This document shows positions 61,908-64,000 of a stretch of DNA of 64,000 bases, piece after piece. How positions within the stretch are numbered: position 1 is the first letter of the stretch; the number at the start of each line of letters is the position of its first letter. Both the position numbers and the translations under genes were made by a program. The notes below the pieces were generated by a model. It saw only the letters and a program-made list of their open reading frames with translations. It was not told the DNA's origin and did no database searches. The stretch spans positions 3,906,001 to 3,970,000 of the forward strand of contig KB899087.1 in assembly GCA_000378025.1 (NCBI GenBank), in the 5' to 3' direction. Source of the DNA: Xanthobacteraceae bacterium 501b (GTDB taxonomy: Bacteria; Pseudomonadota; Alphaproteobacteria; Rhizobiales; Xanthobacteraceae).

Positions 61908-62726
61908 ATGGAACCCATGCCAACCTTTGCCGCCGGCCTGCCCCGCCCCGATCCTCTCGCCGACCCCGCGGTCGCGGCGCAGCATCTGGCCGAAGCGGTG
62001 GTCGCGGCCGGCGCGGTGGCGGTGGAGATGTTCCGCGCCGGCGTGAAGAGCTGGTCCAAGCACAATGATTCCCCCGTCACCGAGGCCGACGTCGCCGTCG
62101 ACGCAATGCTGCGCGAGCGGCTCAGCCTCCTCGGGCCGGACTATGGCTGGCTGTCGGAAGAGACGGTGGACGAGCCCTCCCGCCTGGCGCGGCGCCGGGT
62201 GTGGATCGTCGACCCCATCGACGGCACCCGCGCCTATATGGCCGGACGCGCCGACTGGTGCGTCGAGGCGGCGCTGGTGGAGGATGGCCGCCCCATTGCC
62301 GGCGCCCTCTTCGCGCCCGTCACGCAGGAGCTTTTCATCGCCGTGCTGGGCGGCGGGGCGACGCGCAACGGCCAGCCGATCCGGGTCTCCGCCACCCCTG
62401 CGCTGGACGGGGCCGTGATCGACGGCCCGGCCCCCTGGCTCGCCCATCTCGACCGGGCCGGCAGCTGGCGCCGGGTCGATCGCATCCGTTCGCTGGCGCT
62501 GCGCCTCGCCCGGGTCGCCACCGGCGAGCTTGACGCGGCGCTGGCCTCGCCCAACGGTAATGATTGGGACCTTGCCGCCGCGGACCTTTTGGTGCACGAA
62601 GCAGGCGGACGGCTGACCACGCTCGACGGCCGTCCGCTCGCCTATAACGCGCCGGTGCCGCGGCATGGGGCGCTGGTTTCCGCCGGCAGCCTGCTGCATC
62701 CGGCCCTTGTGGCTCTGGCGCGCTGA
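61908..62726 (+). CDS. Inositol monophosphatase/CysQ-family phosphatase
   Basis: The 272-residue metal-dependent phosphatase has SEETVDEP (acidic metal ligand), the signature VWIVDPIDGTRAYMAGRADWCV and GNDWDLAAADLLVHEAGG. Substrate may be an inositol or sugar phosphate or 3'-phosphoadenosine 5'-phosphate. It opens a cluster with DUF4170, DUF374 and waaA that is conserved in Rhizobiales, pointing to a link with lipopolysaccharide. Start is uncertain (61848, 61908 or 61917); none has a strong ribosome site. Confidence 0.88.
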   Translation: MEPMPTFAAGLPRPDPLADPAVAAQHLAEAVVAAGAVAVEMFRAGVKSWSKHNDSPVTEADVAVDAMLRERLSLLGPDYGWLSEETVDEPSRLARRRVWIVDPIDGTRAYMAGRADWCVEAALVEDGRPIAGALFAPVTQELFIAVLGGGATRNGQPIRVSATPALDGAVIDGPAPWLAHLDRAGSWRRVDRIRSLALRLARVATGELDAALASPNGNDWDLAAADLLVHEAGGRLTTLDGRPLAYNAPVPRHGALVSAGSLLHPALVALAR

Positions 62727-62754
62727 CGACCCCCGAGCAGAGGACGTGACAGGA

Positions 62755-63000
62755 ATGCCCGAGACCACCAGTCCCCAGCTTCTGCACCTCGTCTTCGGCG
62801 GCGAGCTGGAGAAGATCGACGGCGTCACCTTCAAGGATCTCGACGCGCTCGACGTCGTCGGCGTGTTTCCGAACTACGCCACCGCCCACGCCGCCTGGAA
62901 GGCGAAGGCGCAGCAGACGGTCGACCAGGCGCAGACGCGCTATTTCATCGTGCACCTCCATCGCCTGCTGGACCCGGAAGCCAGCGCGAAGACCAGCTGA
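62755..63000 (+). CDS. DUF4170 domain protein
   Basis: This 81-residue cytoplasmic protein (LLHLVFGGELEKIDGVTFKDLDALDVVGVFPNYATAHAAWKAKAQQTVDQAQTRYFIVHLHRLL) is the DUF4170 family, found in this exact place before DUF374 and waaA in Hyphomicrobiales. Function unknown. It begins 28 bases after the phosphatase and is followed 15 bases later by the acyltransferase. Confidence 0.88.
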   Translation: MPETTSPQLLHLVFGGELEKIDGVTFKDLDALDVVGVFPNYATAHAAWKAKAQQTVDQAQTRYFIVHLHRLLDPEASAKTS

Positions 63001-63015
63001 CCGCCGGCTTCCCGC

Positions 63016-63798
63016 ATGTGGCGTCGACTGCGCACCTCACCGACGGTCCGCACCGTTCTCGGGCGCGGCATGGCGTCCTATCTCCGGCTGGTCTGGCGCA
63101 CCCAGCGCGTGGTGATGGAGCCGGCCAATCTCTATGAGCTGGCTGACGCCCAGCTGCCGATGATCCTCACCTTCTGGCACGGCCAGCATTTCCTCACCCC
63201 CTTCCTGGTGCGGCCCTATCACCGCGCCAAGGTGATGATCTCGCGCAGCGCCGATGCCGATGTGAACGCTATCGCCGCCGAAGCGCTCGGCATCGGGGCA
63301 GTGCGCGGCTCGGGCGCGCAGGGGCGCGATTTCCGCACCAAGGGCGGGTTCAACGCCACGCTGGAGATGATCCGCCATCTGGCTGAGGGCACCAATGTGG
63401 CGATGACGGCGGACGTGCCGAAGATCTCGCGCATCGCCGGCCTCGGCGTCGTCACCATCGCCAAGCATTCGGGCCGGCCGATCTACCCGGTCGCCATCGC
63501 CACCTCGCGGCGCATCCTCGCCCGTTCCTGGGACAAGTCGGCCATTCACCTGCCCTTCGGCCGCGCCGCCGTGGTCGCCGGCGACGGGGTGATCGTGGCG
63601 GCCGATGCCGGGCCGGCAGAGCTGGAAGCGGCACGGCGCGAGGTGCAGCGCCAGCTGGAGGTCGCCACCGCCCGCGCCGAGGAACTGGTCGGCCGGCCGG
63701 AGGAGGCAAAGGCGCTCGCCCGCAAGCGTGCCGCCGAGGCCGCGGCCACCGCGACGAAGGCTGGGAATACCGCGCCCGCCACCTCCCGCAACGGCTAG
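63016..63798 (+). CDS. DUF374 lysophospholipid acyltransferase family protein
   Basis: The 260-residue protein has the acyltransferase-like ILTFWHGQHFLTPFLVRPYHRAKVMISRSADADVNA block and MTADVPKISRIAGLGVVTIAKHSGRPIYPVAIATSRR, the DUF374 family. It lies between DUF4170 and waaA in a conserved lipid A/Kdo region, so an envelope lipid role is likely. The C-terminus is Lys/Ala-rich. waaA starts 6 bases after its stop. Confidence 0.9.
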   Translation: MWRRLRTSPTVRTVLGRGMASYLRLVWRTQRVVMEPANLYELADAQLPMILTFWHGQHFLTPFLVRPYHRAKVMISRSADADVNAIAAEALGIGAVRGSGAQGRDFRTKGGFNATLEMIRHLAEGTNVAMTADVPKISRIAGLGVVTIAKHSGRPIYPVAIATSRRILARSWDKSAIHLPFGRAAVVAGDGVIVAADAGPAELEAARREVQRQLEVATARAEELVGRPEEAKALARKRAAEAAATATKAGNTAPATSRNG

Positions 63799-63804
63799 CG
63801 CGCC

Positions 63805-64000
63805 ATGGCTCGCGCCCGCTCCCCCCTTCTCGTGCGCCTCTACCGGATGGCGACCTGGCTGGCGACGCCCTTTGTCGGCCTTTTGCTGGCGCGTCGGCTG
63901 AGGCGCGGCAAGGAGGACGGCACGCGGCTCACCGAGCGCTATGGCCGGGCCAGCGCGCCGCGCCCGCGCGGGCCGCTGGTGTGGGTGCATGGCGCCAGCG
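63805..64000 (+). CDS. waaA: 3-deoxy-D-manno-octulosonic acid (Kdo) transferase, 3' partial
   Basis: Only the first 65 codons are in the window: MARARSPLLVRLYRMATWLATPFVGLLLARRLRRGKEDGTRLTERYGR then GPLVWVHGAS. This is the WaaA/KdtA N-terminus with one membrane anchor and the start of the glycosyltransferase domain (VHGAS). The enzyme attaches Kdo to the lipid A precursor. The position after DUF374 is the conserved one. Confidence 0.9.
   Translation, partial: MARARSPLLVRLYRMATWLATPFVGLLLARRLRRGKEDGTRLTERYGRASAPRPRGPLVWVHGAS

Overview
The window reads as chromosomal core DNA of a high-GC alphaproteobacterium of the order Hyphomicrobiales (Rhizobiales), most like a Xanthobacteraceae-type genome. 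The reasons are the gene order trpF-trpB-trpA-accD-folC, the block murJ-trpS-usp-nfu-tsaB-rimI-fur/mur-plsC-miaB-phoH-ybeY-corC-lnt-praR-metK, an AccD without its zinc-ribbon cysteines, and lineage families such as DUF6101, DUF4170 and a PraR-like regulator. Genus cannot be fixed from sequence reading alone. No tRNA, rRNA, prophage, transposase or CRISPR was seen.

Layout. 1-4.3 kb: an RluB-type pseudouridine synthase with a very long disordered tail (5' end outside the window), rsmD, an alpha/beta hydrolase, and infC starting at AUU. 4.3-10.2 kb: a small exported protein, then the trp/accD/folC operon on the minus strand. 10.2-13.4 kb: sulfate uptake genes sbp, cysT, cysW, without cysA. 13.5-20.5 kb: an ornithine-cyclodeaminase relative, LapA-like protein, ihfB, sppA, three phosphonate genes (hexapeptide transferase, DUF1045, phnM) and a gamma-glutamyltransferase homologue whose expected catalytic Thr is Ala. 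20.6-22.6 kb: a small membrane protein, a structured leader that fits the alphaproteobacterial speF leader, and ornithine decarboxylase. 22.7-30.6 kb: mixed housekeeping and stress genes (GNAT, ohr, ygfZ, tag, HD hydrolase, tyrosine phosphatase, L,D-transpeptidase, MFS, DoxX). 30.7-49 kb: a nearly continuous minus-strand core block for tRNA modification, envelope synthesis, SAM synthesis and rRNA processing. 49.5-59 kb: adenosine kinase, a minus-strand unit of ECF sigma factor, anti-sigma factor, Bax-inhibitor-like protein and DUF2076 protein, an M20 amidohydrolase, TauE/SafE permease, transaldolase, a CYTH-like protein and a split chromate transporter. 59-64 kb: AIM24 protein, small exported protein, DUF1275, DUF6101, and the start of the lipid A/Kdo cluster (IMPase, DUF4170, DUF374 acyltransferase, waaA cut by the window end).

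Palindromic intergenic repeats of one family (five copies) lie between genes from 11 to 27 kb, one of them inside the sulfate operon; a second repeat family fills 49.2-49.4 kb. Many neighbours are translationally coupled by 4-base overlaps. Several starts are TTG, GTG or ATT with a good Shine-Dalgarno sequence, so a default ATG choice would be wrong for them.

The window contains no obvious unknown multi-gene system. The strongest leads are the Thr-less GGT, the speF leader with a coupled upstream reading frame, the DUF1045 2H-type protein beside phnM, the CYTH-like protein, and the selected repeats in the RluB tail.
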